This document shows positions 8,891 to 18,342 of a stretch of 64,000 bases of DNA, one piece after another. The notes below the pieces were generated by a model that made no database searches, was not told where the DNA came from, and was given only the letters and a program-made list of their open reading frames with translations. Position 1 is the stretch's first letter; every line of letters begins with the position of its first letter. The position numbers and the translations under genes were made by a program. Where the stretch lies: the NCBI RefSeq assembly GCF_004912145.1, contig NZ_STGT01000002.1, forward strand, positions 977,960-1,041,959, read 5' to 3'. Source of the stretch: Peteryoungia rhizophila (GTDB lineage Bacteria; Pseudomonadota; Alphaproteobacteria; Rhizobiales; Rhizobiaceae).

Positions 8891-9784
8891 GTGAATCCGC
8901 GAATACCTTCGACAGCAGGACTCCGGGTCCTCATCGCACTGGCTGAACGAGGGTCGACGGTCGCAGCGGCCGATGCGGTGAACCTGTCCCAGAGCGCGGT
9001 CAGCAAGCAGTTGTCGAAGCTCGAGGCCTCGGTGGGCCAAAGCCTCTTCATCCGGCACACGTCAGGTCTGCAGTTGAGCGAAGCTGGGCATATCTACCTG
9101 GAACACGCCAAGATCGCCTTGAAGGCGCTGGAAGACGCCGCGCTTCGGGTGGCGCGTCTCTCGAGCGATCCGGACGTCCTGCGCCTCCATCTGCTGCCGA
9201 TCCTGGGTGATCGCTGGCTTCTGCCGCGATTTGCACGATTTGCCGAGCGATATCCGACGATCGACGTCCAGTTCACGAGCTTTGAGACGCCCGGTCAGGC
9301 CGAACCCGATGCGGCCTTTCGTTATGGTGCACCGCCGTGGCGCGGGCAGACGGCCGATTATCTGTTTGGCGCCGATGTCGCTTTGGTGGGGGCGCCCGAG
9401 TATATCTGTAGGGTGGGTGGGCTGGAGGTTCTGGACGACATCGGGCGATTCACGCTTCTCGAGCATCCGCAGACGCCGAACTGCTGGCAGAACCTGCGCA
9501 CCGCGCTGGCGTTGCCGGCGGAGGCGCCCGAGCCTCGCCACTATGTGCGCTTCGGTTTCTATACGCTGGTCATCCGCGCTGCGATTGCGGGTCAGGGATT
9601 GGCGATCATCCCGCGCGAACTGATCGTCCGGGAACTTGCTTCGGGTGATCTGGTCAATCCGGGCGGGATCGGATTCGATAGCTCCAACTGCTACTGGTTC
9701 ACCCGACCTGCGGACCGGACGTCCCGCCGCGCGCTCAACCTTTTCCATGACTGGTTGATGGAAGAGATCACACGGCGGGACTAG
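8891..9784 (+). CDS. LysR-family transcriptional regulator (GcvA-like)
   Basis: The protein has 297 residues with an N-terminal winged helix-turn-helix (residues about 8-65; the recognition helix region reads NLSQSAVSKQLSKLEASVG) followed by a periplasmic-binding-protein-like effector domain. The start is GTG. The gene is convergent with the transporter/lyase operon on the other strand (47 bases between the ends). A T-N11-A dyad, the typical LysR site, lies 75 bases upstream of the first gene of that operon, so it is the obvious candidate regulator (inference). The effector is unknown but is likely the transported amino acid or a breakdown product. Confidence 0.85.
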   Translation: MNPRIPSTAGLRVLIALAERGSTVAAADAVNLSQSAVSKQLSKLEASVGQSLFIRHTSGLQLSEAGHIYLEHAKIALKALEDAALRVARLSSDPDVLRLHLLPILGDRWLLPRFARFAERYPTIDVQFTSFETPGQAEPDAAFRYGAPPWRGQTADYLFGADVALVGAPEYICRVGGLEVLDDIGRFTLLEHPQTPNCWQNLRTALALPAEAPEPRHYVRFGFYTLVIRAAIAGQGLAIIPRELIVRELASGDLVNPGGIGFDSSNCYWFTRPADRTSRRALNLFHDWLMEEITRRD

Positions 9785-9831
9785 CGGCTGGACCAGAATG
9801 ACGGCGTCACGCTGGTCTGGAACGCCTTCGC

Positions 9832-10668
9832 CTATTCGCCCTGGTTGAGGGCGATCGCGTCGATCTCGTTGGCGGCGAGACCGTGTTCGGCGAAGATTTC
9901 GGCATAGCGGCCGCTTTCCTTCAGTCTCTCAAGCGCGCCCTGTACAGCCTCGCGGATCTGGACGCCTTCCTCGGTCTTGAGGAAGGGAATACCGGCGAGC
10001 GAACGTGTGAAGGGCTCTCCCAGCAGCACATAGGTGTCGGGCTCCAGGTTCTGGAAGTAGGGAAGGGTCTCATTGCCCTGCACGGCCGCGTCGAGTCGCT
10101 GGCTCTTCAGCTGGGTGCGTGCATCGACCGAACCTTCGGTACCGATGACTTCGATCGGCGTCAGGCCCTTTGCCTCGCAGTTTTCCTGGCTCCATTCGGC
10201 GATGTCCTTCGGCCAGTTCGTGTTACGCGAGGCGCCGACGCGCTTGCCGCACAGGTCGGCGGTGCCCGTGATGTTTTCCGACAGCGCCTTCAGGGTGTAG
10301 AACTGGGCACCGGAGACCATGTAGTCGACGAAGTCGACGGTTTCCCGACGGGACGGAAGGTCGGACATGCCGGCCATGGCCATGTCGACGCGACCTGTCT
10401 GCAGCGAGGGCAGCATCTGAACGAATTCAGTTTCCTGCCACTCGACCTTGACGCCGAGCTCTTCGGCAATGGCTTCGCCAAGCGCGATGTCGAGGCCCTG
10501 GAGCGTGTTCGTCGCCGGATCCTTGTAGACGATCGGCGCGTAGTTCGGGTTCGTCGCCGCAACAATGGTGCCCGCGTCGCGGATACGCTGCGGCAATTCC
10601 TGGGCGCCTGCGAAGGTGGCCGTGGCCACAAGGGCAGTGCCGGCGATCAGAAGTGTTTTCAATGACAT
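9832..10668 (-). CDS. Polar amino-acid ABC transporter, substrate-binding protein
   Basis: The protein has 278 residues with a signal peptide ending near residue 22 (FAGA/QE) and a family 3 solute-binding domain (LQGLDIALGEAIAEELGV, GRVDMAMAGMSDLPSRRETVDFVDY). It binds a polar amino acid or related compound in the periplasm. It is the last gene of a four-gene operon (lyase, permease, ATPase, binding protein) and starts 30 bases after the ATPase stop. Cysteines in ADLCGK and ENCEAK may form a disulfide, as in some family members. Ligand identity cannot be read from sequence. Confidence 0.85.
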   Translation of the reverse strand: MSLKTLLIAGTALVATATFAGAQELPQRIRDAGTIVAATNPNYAPIVYKDPATNTLQGLDIALGEAIAEELGVKVEWQETEFVQMLPSLQTGRVDMAMAGMSDLPSRRETVDFVDYMVSGAQFYTLKALSENITGTADLCGKRVGASRNTNWPKDIAEWSQENCEAKGLTPIEVIGTEGSVDARTQLKSQRLDAAVQGNETLPYFQNLEPDTYVLLGEPFTRSLAGIPFLKTEEGVQIREAVQGALERLKESGRYAEIFAEHGLAANEIDAIALNQGE

Positions 10669-10698
10669 TTTCAGTTCCTCTCTTGTTATAAGCCGGCC

Positions 10699-11487
10699 TT
10701 ACGACAGCACGGCCGCTATGAAGTCTCTTGTCCGCTGTTCCGAAGGTTCCCCCAGGACACGGTCCGGAGCGCCGGTCTCGACGATCCGGCCGCCGTCCAT
10801 GAAGATGACGCGATCGGCCACCTCGCGCGCAAAGCCGAGCTCGTGGGTCACGACGATCATTGTCATGCCACTGGCGGCAAGGTCGCGCATGACGGTCAGC
10901 ACTTCGCCGACCAGTTCAGGATCGAGCGCGGATGTCGGCTCGTCGAACAGCATCAGCTTCGGCTTCATGGCCAGCGCACGGGCGATCGCCACACGCTGCT
11001 GCTGGCCACCCGACAGCTGTGCGGGATAGGCGTCATGCTTGTCCGACAGACCGACCCTTTGCAGCAAGGCGATGGCCTCTTGGCGCACCTCCTGACGCGG
11101 TCGCTTGAGGACAGTGACGGGGCCTTCCATGATATTCTGCAAGGCCGTCATGTGATTGAACAGGTTGAAACGCTGGAAGACCATGCCGCAGGCGAGGCGC
11201 TGGCGCGCGATGGCGCGATCGTCCAGTTCGTGGAGCGTGTCTCCGTCCTGACGGTAGCCGATCAGCTCGTCGTCGATCCAGACCGCGCCGCGATCGAAGC
11301 GTTCGATCTGGTTCAGGCAACGGAGCAAGGTCGACTTGCCCGAACCCGAGGGGCCGATGATGCACAGGACTTCACCGCGCATGACGTCGAGATCAACCGC
11401 ATCGAGGGCCGTCAGGCTTCCGAAGGTCTTGGTGACCTTTCGCGCGGACAGCAGCGTCTGCGTCGATTGTTTTGGGTCAAAGCTCAT
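10699..11487 (-). CDS. Polar amino-acid ABC transporter, ATP-binding protein
   Basis: The protein has 262 residues. Walker A is GPSGSGKST, the signature is [20 protein letters not shown] and Walker B is [14 protein letters not shown], followed by the switch His in VVTHELGFA. This is the GlnQ/HisP type that powers polar amino-acid uptake. The start chosen is the ATG at 11487, which overlaps the permease stop by 4 bases; the frame stays open far upstream but that part is antisense-like read-through of the permease gene. It acts with the permease at 11484 and the binding protein at 9832. Confidence 0.88.
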   Translation of the reverse strand: MSFDPKQSTQTLLSARKVTKTFGSLTALDAVDLDVMRGEVLCIIGPSGSGKSTLLRCLNQIERFDRGAVWIDDELIGYRQDGDTLHELDDRAIARQRLACGMVFQRFNLFNHMTALQNIMEGPVTVLKRPRQEVRQEAIALLQRVGLSDKHDAYPAQLSGGQQQRVAIARALAMKPKLMLFDEPTSALDPELVGEVLTVMRDLAASGMTMIVVTHELGFAREVADRVIFMDGGRIVETGAPDRVLGEPSEQRTRDFIAAVLS

Positions 11488-12359
11488 TGTCCGCGCCCCC
11501 GGTTGGCCTGTCCGCGCGAAAAGCGGCGCTCCAGGAAGTGTTGTCCGAAGGACATCACCGAGACCACGGAGATGTACCAGATGGCTGCCACGATCAGGAG
11601 CTCGATGACGCGGCCGTTGGCGAAGTAGATCGTCTGCGCATTGCGCAAGATCTCGGAGAACTGGATGACCGAGGCCAGCGAGGTCAGCTTGACCATGCTG
11701 ATGAATTCGTTGCCGACCGGCGGGATGATGACACGCATAGCCTGCGGCAAGACGATGCGGCGCATGATCGTCGGGCGCGCCATGCCGATCGACTGGGCGG
11801 CTTCCGTCTGGCCCTGGTCCACCGACAGGATGCCGGCCCGCACGACTTCGGCCGTGTAGGCGCCCTGGTTGATCCCCAGTCCAAGGAGTGTCGCCATGAA
11901 GGGAGTGATGACATCGACCGTCCGGAATTCGAAGAGGCCAGGGATCCCGAGTGTCGGAAACACCAGCGCCAGGTTGAACCAGAGCAGGAGTTGCAGGATC
12001 AGCGGCGTGCCGCGGAAGAACCAGATGTAGCCCTTGGCGGAGTAATGCAGCACCGGGTTCGGCGACATGACCATCACGGCGAAGAGGACGCCGAGGGTGA
12101 TGCCGAGTGCCATGGCGGCGATGGCCATGATGATGGTGTTGACAAGGCCAAAGAGGATTGCCGGCGCGGTCAGGAACTGGGCCACCACGGACCATTCGAT
12201 CTGGCCGAGCGCAAACGCCCTGACGATGCTGCCAATGGCGAGAAGAATGAGCGCCGTTGCCAGCCATCGTCCGTAGTGACGGCGTGGCATGATGGTGAAG
12301 GCAGTCGGATCCGGTCTCACCGGGGTGCGATAGGCTTCAGAGCCGGCGGCAGTGGTCAT
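11484..12359 (-). CDS. Polar amino-acid ABC transporter, permease
   Basis: The protein has 291 residues with an N-terminal cytoplasmic extension of about 35 residues, a first helix at about 36-55 and the standard HisM/GlnP-type core. The ATPase-contacting loop is near [34 protein letters not shown] (shortened here to its key EAA...G...LPQA residues). It is the only permease in the operon and probably works as a homodimer. It overlaps the lyase gene upstream and the ATPase gene downstream by 4 bases each, so the three are translationally coupled. Confidence 0.87.
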   Translation of the reverse strand: MTTAAGSEAYRTPVRPDPTAFTIMPRRHYGRWLATALILLAIGSIVRAFALGQIEWSVVAQFLTAPAILFGLVNTIIMAIAAMALGITLGVLFAVMVMSPNPVLHYSAKGYIWFFRGTPLILQLLLWFNLALVFPTLGIPGLFEFRTVDVITPFMATLLGLGINQGAYTAEVVRAGILSVDQGQTEAAQSIGMARPTIMRRIVLPQAMRVIIPPVGNEFISMVKLTSLASVIQFSEILRNAQTIYFANGRVIELLIVAAIWYISVVSVMSFGQHFLERRFSRGQANRGRGQ

Positions 12360-13771
12360 TGCGCACCCTCCTCTGCCCAGGTCCGGAACGGCGCCAAGGT
12401 CAGGCCGAGGCGACCGATCTGGCGCTGGACAGCTTCAGGGGCCGTGCCGCCCTGCGCCGAGCGTGCTGCAAGCGCGGCCTCCACCGAGATGTGCTCCATG
12501 ATCGAAGGCTCCAGCGACGGATCGATTTCCGCCAGCATCTGGGGTGTGAGGTCTTCGAGCGTGATGCCCTGATCCTCGCAGTAGCGTACGGCCCGGCCGG
12601 TGATTTCATGGGCATGCGAGAAGGGCACGCCGCGCAGCGCCAGCCAATCGGCCATCTCGGTTGCAAGCGTGAAGCCCTGGGTCGCCGCTTCCCGCATGCG
12701 GGCCGTGTCGAACTGCAGTGTCCGCACGAGGCCGCTCATCGCAGGCAGCGCCATGTGCAGGGTGTCGACAGCCTCGAAGGCAGCCTTTTTATCCTCGATC
12801 AGGTCCCGGTTGTAGGCGAAGGGCAGACCTTTGAGGGTGGCCATGATGCTCGACAGGCAGCCGATCAGCCGCGCGCTTCGCCCTCGGGTCAGTTCGGCAA
12901 TGTCCGGGTTCTTCTTCTGCGGCATGATCGAAGAGCCGGTCGAGAAGGCATCGTCCAGCTTCGCCCAGGAGAAGGACTGGGAACACCAGAGGATGATCTC
13001 CTCTGACAGTCGGGAGAGGTCGATGCCGATCATCGCCGTGACGAAGATGAATTCGGCAACGTGGTCGCGACTGCCGACCGCATCGATAGAGTTCTCGAAG
13101 GAGCCTTCGTAGCCGAGTTCCAGCGCGGTTTCATGCGGATAACGGGCGATCGCGCTGCCGGCAAGGGCCGCTGCTCCCAACGGTGAGCGGTTGCTGCGCC
13201 GATGCCAGTCGTGCAGCCGGTCGAGATTGCGTGACAGCGCCTGGGCGTGGGCCATCAGCTGATGACCAAAGACGATCGGCTGTGCAGCCTGAAGATGCGT
13301 GAACCCCGGCGCCGGGCTGTCCAGATGGGCGGTTGCCTGGCCGATCAGGGCGTCGATCAGCGCCAGAAGCTCGATCGAGACGGCCTTGGCTTCTTCCCGA
13401 AGATAGAGCTTGAGGTCGTTTGCGGCCTGGTCGTTGCGCGAGCGACCCGCGCGCAACTTGCCGCCCAGGTCACCAAGGCGTTCCATCAGATGACGCTCGA
13501 TGAAGGTGTGAATATCCTCATCTCCGGCGACGGGCGTGATCTCTCCGCTGCCGGCTTGCGCGGCAATCGCGTCGAGTGTCGCCGCAATGCTCCGGCATTC
13601 GTCATCGTCGAGGATGCCGGCACGCACGAGTTCGCGGGCGTGGGCCCGCGACCCGGCAACGTCGAAGCCGACGAGGCGGATGTGGCTTGCATCGGAGCGC
13701 GAGTAGCGGGTCAGCGTGGGGTCGGGGGCTGACCGGAAACGACCGCCCCAAAGGGCCTTGGTTGAGCTCAT
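12356..13771 (-). CDS. argH: Argininosuccinate lyase-family enzyme (ArgH-like) in a transporter operon
   Basis: The protein has 471 residues from the ATG at 13771, which has a GGAGAAAG ribosome site. It shows fumarase/aspartase superfamily hallmarks: AGRSRNDQ, the HLQAAQP segment and the signature GSSIMPQKKNPD with the catalytic serine. ArgH splits argininosuccinate to arginine and fumarate. Being first in an inducible-looking amino-acid uptake operon with a LysR gene is unusual for biosynthetic ArgH; other members of this family eliminate fumarate from N-substituted aspartates (for example EDDS lyase of Chelativorans). A catabolic paralogue is therefore possible, and the exact substrate is open. 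Confidence 0.8.
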   Translation of the reverse strand: MSSTKALWGGRFRSAPDPTLTRYSRSDASHIRLVGFDVAGSRAHARELVRAGILDDDECRSIAATLDAIAAQAGSGEITPVAGDEDIHTFIERHLMERLGDLGGKLRAGRSRNDQAANDLKLYLREEAKAVSIELLALIDALIGQATAHLDSPAPGFTHLQAAQPIVFGHQLMAHAQALSRNLDRLHDWHRRSNRSPLGAAALAGSAIARYPHETALELGYEGSFENSIDAVGSRDHVAEFIFVTAMIGIDLSRLSEEIILWCSQSFSWAKLDDAFSTGSSIMPQKKNPDIAELTRGRSARLIGCLSSIMATLKGLPFAYNRDLIEDKKAAFEAVDTLHMALPAMSGLVRTLQFDTARMREAATQGFTLATEMADWLALRGVPFSHAHEITGRAVRYCEDQGITLEDLTPQMLAEIDPSLEPSIMEHISVEAALAARSAQGGTAPEAVQRQIGRLGLTLAPFRTWAEEGAQ

Positions 13772-13845
13772 GACTTTCTCCGCATTCGATGGGCCATAGT
13801 CGCTTTGGTCTGCAACCCGGCAAAATGAAAAGATTTCCGGCCGGT

Positions 13846-13860
13846 ATTCCATTTGGGAAT
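13846..13860. promoter_or_regulatory. LysR-type operator (T-N11-A dyad) upstream of argH-like operon
   Basis: ATTCCATTTGGGAAT is a perfect 5-bp dyad with 5-base spacing that contains the T-N11-A pattern typical of LysR sites. It lies 75 bases upstream of the lyase start and is the natural target of the LysR protein encoded at 8891-9784. Confidence 0.6.
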
Positions 13861-13972
13861 TGGTTGCGGTTGGGAAGTGGTGCCGAGGGATACGCGGGAG
13901 GAAGTCCTCCGCGCATGTTTGGTCCAGATCGGGGCCGGGGGCAGACGCTTGGATGCGGATGGGAAGAGGACG

Positions 13973-14518
13973 TCAACTCAGAATTGCCGACCGCTCTTTG
14001 ACCATCGCATCGATATGACAGGTCTGCGTCAACCGCGAAGATGTGCTTCTCCTAACGCACTCCTCGATTAGGGCAGTTAGGGGGCAATCCGATCTCAGGG
14101 TACCGAATGGCGCGAACGGTGCCCCTGCGTCGCCACCGCCTGCCTTCACTGTTTGCTTTGCCAGGAGGGCTGCTTCTGTGGCTCGAATGGCAGTAGCGGA
14201 CAGTCCAGTTTCGGCCCCGAACAAGACCAAATTTTCGATCAAACTGGTCCAGTTTCTATCGGGCGTGGCACCCATAGACCAGTTTTTCGGAGTGCCATCA
14301 CGAGCATGGAGGAGTGCTACGGCACGTCCTATGCAGCATGACGTTCGTTCCGCTGGACGCCAACCCCTGGTGAACTCGACGCTCATGGCACGTGACGCCA
14401 ATCTCAACGGCTCACACAGGTGACGACAGTCTTGCAAGACGGCAGTGAGAGCTTGGCGTGCATCTTCGTCAAACACCGCGATGAACTCGTCGTCTTCAGT
14501 TAATCTATCCAACCTCAA
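13973..14518 (-). CDS. Hypothetical protein
   Basis: This is an open frame of 181 codons with plausible protein composition (mixed charged and hydrophobic residues, several Ala/Leu-rich stretches such as ATEAALLAKQ). I do not recognise the family. No strong ribosome site is seen. It lies between the argH-like operon and the Fic gene and might be a degraded remnant at the edge of the defence island. Confidence that it is expressed is low. Confidence 0.35.
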   Translation of the reverse strand: MRLDRLTEDDEFIAVFDEDARQALTAVLQDCRHLCEPLRLASRAMSVEFTRGWRPAERTSCCIGRAVALLHARDGTPKNWSMGATPDRNWTSLIENLVLFGAETGLSATAIRATEAALLAKQTVKAGGGDAGAPFAPFGTLRSDCPLTALIEECVRRSTSSRLTQTCHIDAMVKERSAILS

Positions 14519-14635
14519 AAGACTTCACAGTTTACAAGGCTCGCTTCCTTCAGGCTTCTTGAGAACCAGGACGTGGACGGATTGGCGAGTCGGTGTGGCG
14601 CCGAAGGTGCGTCGCCTTCACGGACTGTCGCGAGG

Positions 14636-16234
14636 TCAGGGTTCGTCTGGGCCTCTGTCCGATATTTCGTTGGTCCGTGCGCTGGTGCCGCCGATTTGCG
14701 GGAGTATTTCCTGGTAGATGGCTTCAATTCTTGAGGCTTCCGTAAGGGTGAGGTTGGCGAACTCGTTTTCTCGCGCACGTTTGGAAAGCATTCCATCATT
14801 CTGCCTCAGGAAGCGGAACAAGAGGTCGATCAAACGGTCCGGCATGTCAATGAGTACAGAGACATGCTTCTTGAAAGCATCGTATCCAGCCAGAAACGCC
14901 GTTTCCGTGGGCAAATCAATGTCAACCGTGCGCGCGACGCATGAAAACAGGAATTCAGCCTGCGGTGTCGCATCAACGAAGCGGTAGAAATCTGCGGTCT
15001 CGTTCAGCACTTCGACATTACCGCGCTCAGTCTCTGTCCACTGGATCAACGGCAGCAGTCTTCTGGAGTAGCTTTCCAGGGTGCGCCTGTACTCGTCGAT
15101 GCGATCAAGGATTACGGCTGACACCGGAAACACAATCCCGGGAGGGTTGAACCCTCCTGCGGCCAGAACGTGATGGATCAGATAGCGATGAAGGCGCCCA
15201 TTGCCGTCTTCGAATGGGTGGATGTAGACGAAGCCAAATGCGAGACATGCGGCCGCAATGACCGGATCGAGTTCGGGAGTCGCTACGCGTTCGAATGCAA
15301 TCAGGCCCTCCATCAGTTCCTTGAGGTCCTGATGCCTGGCGCTGATATGATCCGGGATCGGTGTTCCGGTATTGCGGTCATGTTCGCCGACGAAGCCGCC
15401 TTCACTGCGAAGGCCAAGCTGGACGAAACGCGCATCGCCGATGACGATGCGCTGCAGGCGTAGCAGCTCGTGCAGGGTGATTGAGCGCCGTCCGGCTTCG
15501 CCGATGACCTGGCCCCAGCGCTGGATGCGATCTTGCGGGGGGGCTTCGCCTTCAATTTCGAAGCTGGAACGGGAATCCTTCAACAGGAGGAATGCTGCCG
15601 TACGCGCCAGCAGATCTGCTGGAACATTTGCGATCAGCCTGCTTGCCTGTGCGGCGAGGTTGCGATGGACGAAGGCGTTCAGCGTCTGTGTCCTGAACAC
15701 CATGGGGCAGAATTGCGCTGTGCCCGGGAGATTGTTTCTGACACGATGGCGAGTGGAGTTCGATCCGGTGATCGCCCATTGCTGTTCAGGGTCGACGACG
15801 AGCGCATAAGTTCCAGTTGTCGCATCGGGCAGGTCGAGCTGCTCCTGCAACAGCCATTCATAGAGAAACCAGATGCGACGAGCATAGGATCCGGTCGGGG
15901 CCATACGCACGATATCGGCAATGGGCTCGGGGCCGGTTGCTCGGAAGAGTGCTTTCAGCACTAGTAGATCGAGGCCTTCATAACGCAGGGCGAATGTAAG
16001 GTGAGCACCAAGCGTATTGGCGGGTTGATGGCGTGGCGTGAGAATTTGCCAGCCATCTGCCTCATAGACTTTGTGCCGTGGACCAATGGCCGCCAGTTTG
16101 CGGGGTAGTGGTACGGAAAGCTTGTAGGCCTCGATCAATGTGGCATAGCCCACGGGTATGGCCTGCTCCGGCAGCCATCGGTCGTGAAATACAGTTACAG
16201 CCTCTGAATATCGGATCTGCAGACTGCATGTCAT
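14636..16234 (-). CDS. Fic-domain protein (probable AMPylase) with internal inhibitory motif
   Basis: The protein has 532 residues. The canonical Fic catalytic loop HPFEDGNGRLHR is at 339-350, including His339 and the phosphate-binding GNGR. Upstream, SFEIEG at 224-229 matches the inhibitory helix [S/T]xxxE[G/N] of class II Fic proteins, which keeps the enzyme autoinhibited. The C-terminal part is probably helical with a winged-helix-like end. About 200 N-terminal residues are not recognised and make the protein longer than typical. An AAGGA-like site precedes the ATG. Fic enzymes usually attach AMP to target proteins and can act as toxins or defence modules; neighbours are hip toxin genes. 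Confidence 0.85.
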   Translation of the reverse strand: MTCSLQIRYSEAVTVFHDRWLPEQAIPVGYATLIEAYKLSVPLPRKLAAIGPRHKVYEADGWQILTPRHQPANTLGAHLTFALRYEGLDLLVLKALFRATGPEPIADIVRMAPTGSYARRIWFLYEWLLQEQLDLPDATTGTYALVVDPEQQWAITGSNSTRHRVRNNLPGTAQFCPMVFRTQTLNAFVHRNLAAQASRLIANVPADLLARTAAFLLLKDSRSSFEIEGEAPPQDRIQRWGQVIGEAGRRSITLHELLRLQRIVIGDARFVQLGLRSEGGFVGEHDRNTGTPIPDHISARHQDLKELMEGLIAFERVATPELDPVIAAACLAFGFVYIHPFEDGNGRLHRYLIHHVLAAGGFNPPGIVFPVSAVILDRIDEYRRTLESYSRRLLPLIQWTETERGNVEVLNETADFYRFVDATPQAEFLFSCVARTVDIDLPTETAFLAGYDAFKKHVSVLIDMPDRLIDLLFRFLRQNDGMLSKRARENEFANLTLTEASRIEAIYQEILPQIGGTSARTNEISDRGPDEP

Positions 16235-16711
16235 GAAATCGAGTCCTTCCGCGTGAAAAGCGATTGCAGGTGGACTGTCTTATGAAAATAAATAATTTTC
16301 AATGAAAAAAGATTACCATCTCATCCACTGTATGAATTTTGATCTCCCGTCTGGCCCAATGGTCCATGGTTGTTGGAACGGCGCGTCATGATCACCCACT
16401 ACTCGATCGAGCTGGCTTGCCATGGTGCCTGCAGGGGAGATGTGGTCGTCGGTCTTTCTCTTGGGTCGCCAATCGGCACGCAAGGTTGAGCCCTGATTGG
16501 AGTTAACCCCTCGGGCTGGACCAGCGGGGCGCTTCAAACTGAGCCGCCTGCTGGGCGAGCTCCGCCTGATAGACAATGCGACTCCTGTTCGAACCGATAG
16601 TGTTGGCCTTCAGGCGAAACTTGGAAAAGAACAGAAAGGTCGTAGACGCTTGGTGACCTGAAGCGAACAAGGTAACACCGTCACAAGGCCAGCCTCCGAC
16701 AGACTGTGTTT
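16235..16711. other. Intergenic region, no supported gene
   Basis: AT-rich sequence just upstream of the Fic gene (TTATGAAAATAAATAATTTT, about 16280-16300) probably holds its promoter. A short plus-strand open stretch near 16530-16660 reads RFKLSRLLGELRLIDN without a start codon and could be a gene fragment, but I cannot name it. Confidence 0.4.
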
Positions 16712-17002
16712 CTAAAAGTCGTGGGATGATTTGGAGGGGACAAAACCAACTCCAAAGCCGAATAGCCGGCCGATCTTAACTAGCGTTTCCAGAGTCGGGT
16801 TCGCCACGCCAGCTTCCATCTCCGCAACCTGGCGCCTGGTGAGTGACAGTGTCTTGGCGAACTCTGCCTGGGTCATGCCGAAACCTTTCCGGATTTCTGC
16901 CACAGCACCGGGTAGCGTTAGATCACCACTGCGCGCACGCTCAGCCAGTGTTCTCCGGTTTTCAAGGATCTCTTCTTTCGTGGGTTTCTTCCACCGAGCC
17001 AT
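16712..17002 (-). CDS. hipB: HipB-like XRE antitoxin/regulator
   Basis: The protein has 96 residues with a helix-turn-helix of the XRE/Cro type at about 42-85 (GMTQAEFAKTLSLTRRQVAEMEAG). The lysine-rich N-terminus (MARWKKPTKEEIL) is typical of this subgroup. It starts 17 bases after the hipA stop, so the antitoxin is second in the operon, the reverse of the classic hipB-hipA order. It should bind the inverted repeat upstream of hipA and neutralise the kinase. A decayed copy with an in-frame stop lies at 32390-32616. Confidence 0.85.
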   Translation of the reverse strand: MARWKKPTKEEILENRRTLAERARSGDLTLPGAVAEIRKGFGMTQAEFAKTLSLTRRQVAEMEAGVANPTLETLVKIGRLFGFGVGFVPSKSSHDF

Positions 17003-17019
17003 TTAGCTCTCCTTCGGCA

Positions 17020-18342
17020 TTACTCGCACGCAGCCAGAACGCTGTCTGTGATCGCTCTGCAGCGTCCCATTGCGCGTTCCAGAATGTCTCCAGGCGCTCC
17101 ATAATCTTTCGCCATGGTCGGCGACTGCCGCAGACGTTCGGCAAAATCGCAGAGCGCAGCCGCTAGAGTTTGATGCTGTGCTTCCTCGGGCATCACCTCC
17201 ATGCATATACGCTTCCAATCGGGAAGGTGATCGCGACCACCGTCACGCATCATTGCCCAGCGGGTGGAACGAACAATCCCCTCTTTGGCAAGTCGCATTG
17301 GGGCGAAATCAAAGAGCGGAGACAGGCGGATTGTTCCGTCGTGATGCTTGCTCAGAGCGGAGTTCCGGCCGTGATTGTCAGGATTGCCAAGCGCCAGGTT
17401 GGCGATGTCGCGCCTGAGGTATTCCACAACATCCGCTAAGGGATCGGCCGAATTTTGGCACAGAAGGTTGATATACGCCTCGTGTGTGCCGACATGGCCG
17501 AAGTCGGCAACGCCAATCGCTGACACGAGGCTTTCCTGCCCCAACCGCACGGTTTGGCCGTTTTCTTTCTTCCTCCGATCGAAACGGGGAATGATCAGGA
17601 CGCCTTCGGAATAGGTGGATGGTTCGCTGACATTCAGACCGATCTCTTGCGCGATCCGCGAATAGAGGGCTTCCCCTTCGAGGATCATGCGGTCCACGGG
17701 CTCGCTGCTTCGGACCAGCTTGACAATGACGTGGCGCACGGCCTCATCATCGGTCACGAAGCTGTCAGGATAATAGAGCCCGTCATTTGCCTGTGTCATC
17801 GAGACCTTCGGCCATTCGCCTTGCAGGCCGCTTGAGCCGGAAGCGAGTATTCCGAAGCGATCGGCGACTTCCATGAAGCGATCAGACCGCTCAAGGATTT
17901 CCGCCTCCGTCACCCCCTGGCGCTCTACACCGCGAAGCCGCTCCGTTTCTGCTTCTGCCGCTTCTTTGATCCGGATATTGCCTATCCCCCCAGTCGCGGA
18001 TCGCAGAAGCAGCGGCAAGTCGGATGCGCGCGAGCCTTCCGCAAGGCCGAGGTGCTCGGCAAGCTTTCGCCTTGCATGCCCCTGGGGCATAAGATCCAAA
18101 AGGAAGGGTGGCCAGCTACGGCTATATCGATTTTCGAGATCAACGGGATAGCGGACGGATAAGGCGCGATGGTCGCGGACCGTTTTTCCAGCTGCGAACT
18201 CCGCCGATGCCACTGTGACGAAATAATCGAGATCGTAATTGACGATCGATGCGCCCTGGAAACCGGCCGCATCGTCCTTGAGTTCCAGCGTGGCAGCGTC
18301 GTGCCACTCTCCATTAAAATGGTTTTGGAGCGTCAGATGCAT
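17020..18342 (-). CDS. hipA: HipA-family serine/threonine kinase toxin
   Basis: The protein has 440 residues. The HipA kinase core shows the catalytic loop NPDNHGRNSAL at 320-330 and the metal-binding Asp345 in LFDFAP. A Ser/Gly-rich segment LASGSSGLQGEWPK at 167-179 corresponds to the P-loop motif that is autophosphorylated in HipA. HipA kinases phosphorylate aminoacyl-tRNA synthetases or other targets and induce dormancy. The gene is first in a two-gene operon with hipB, beneath a promoter flanked by an inverted repeat. A partly deleted copy is at 32640-33211. Confidence 0.87.
   Translation of the reverse strand: MHLTLQNHFNGEWHDAATLELKDDAAGFQGASIVNYDLDYFVTVASAEFAAGKTVRDHRALSVRYPVDLENRYSRSWPPFLLDLMPQGHARRKLAEHLGLAEGSRASDLPLLLRSATGGIGNIRIKEAAEAETERLRGVERQGVTEAEILERSDRFMEVADRFGILASGSSGLQGEWPKVSMTQANDGLYYPDSFVTDDEAVRHVIVKLVRSSEPVDRMILEGEALYSRIAQEIGLNVSEPSTYSEGVLIIPRFDRRKKENGQTVRLGQESLVSAIGVADFGHVGTHEAYINLLCQNSADPLADVVEYLRRDIANLALGNPDNHGRNSALSKHHDGTIRLSPLFDFAPMRLAKEGIVRSTRWAMMRDGGRDHLPDWKRICMEVMPEEAQHQTLAAALCDFAERLRQSPTMAKDYGAPGDILERAMGRCRAITDSVLAACE

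Noticed and set aside
10699..12267. Long 522-codon open frame covering the ABC ATPase and its upstream gene
   Set aside because: Only the part after the ATG at 11487 has ATPase motifs; the upstream part overlaps the permease gene in another frame and has the Arg/His/Pro-rich composition of an out-of-frame read.
11472..12572. Long plus-strand open frame opposite the amino-acid transporter genes
   Set aside because: It lies antisense to the permease and lyase genes and is rich in Asp/His/Arg, as GC-rich antisense frames usually are. The same holds for 47551-49044 and 51670-53055.
14515..14799. Open frame at the end of the Fic gene
   Set aside because: It overlaps the Fic coding end in another frame and has low-complexity Ser/Pro/Arg composition.
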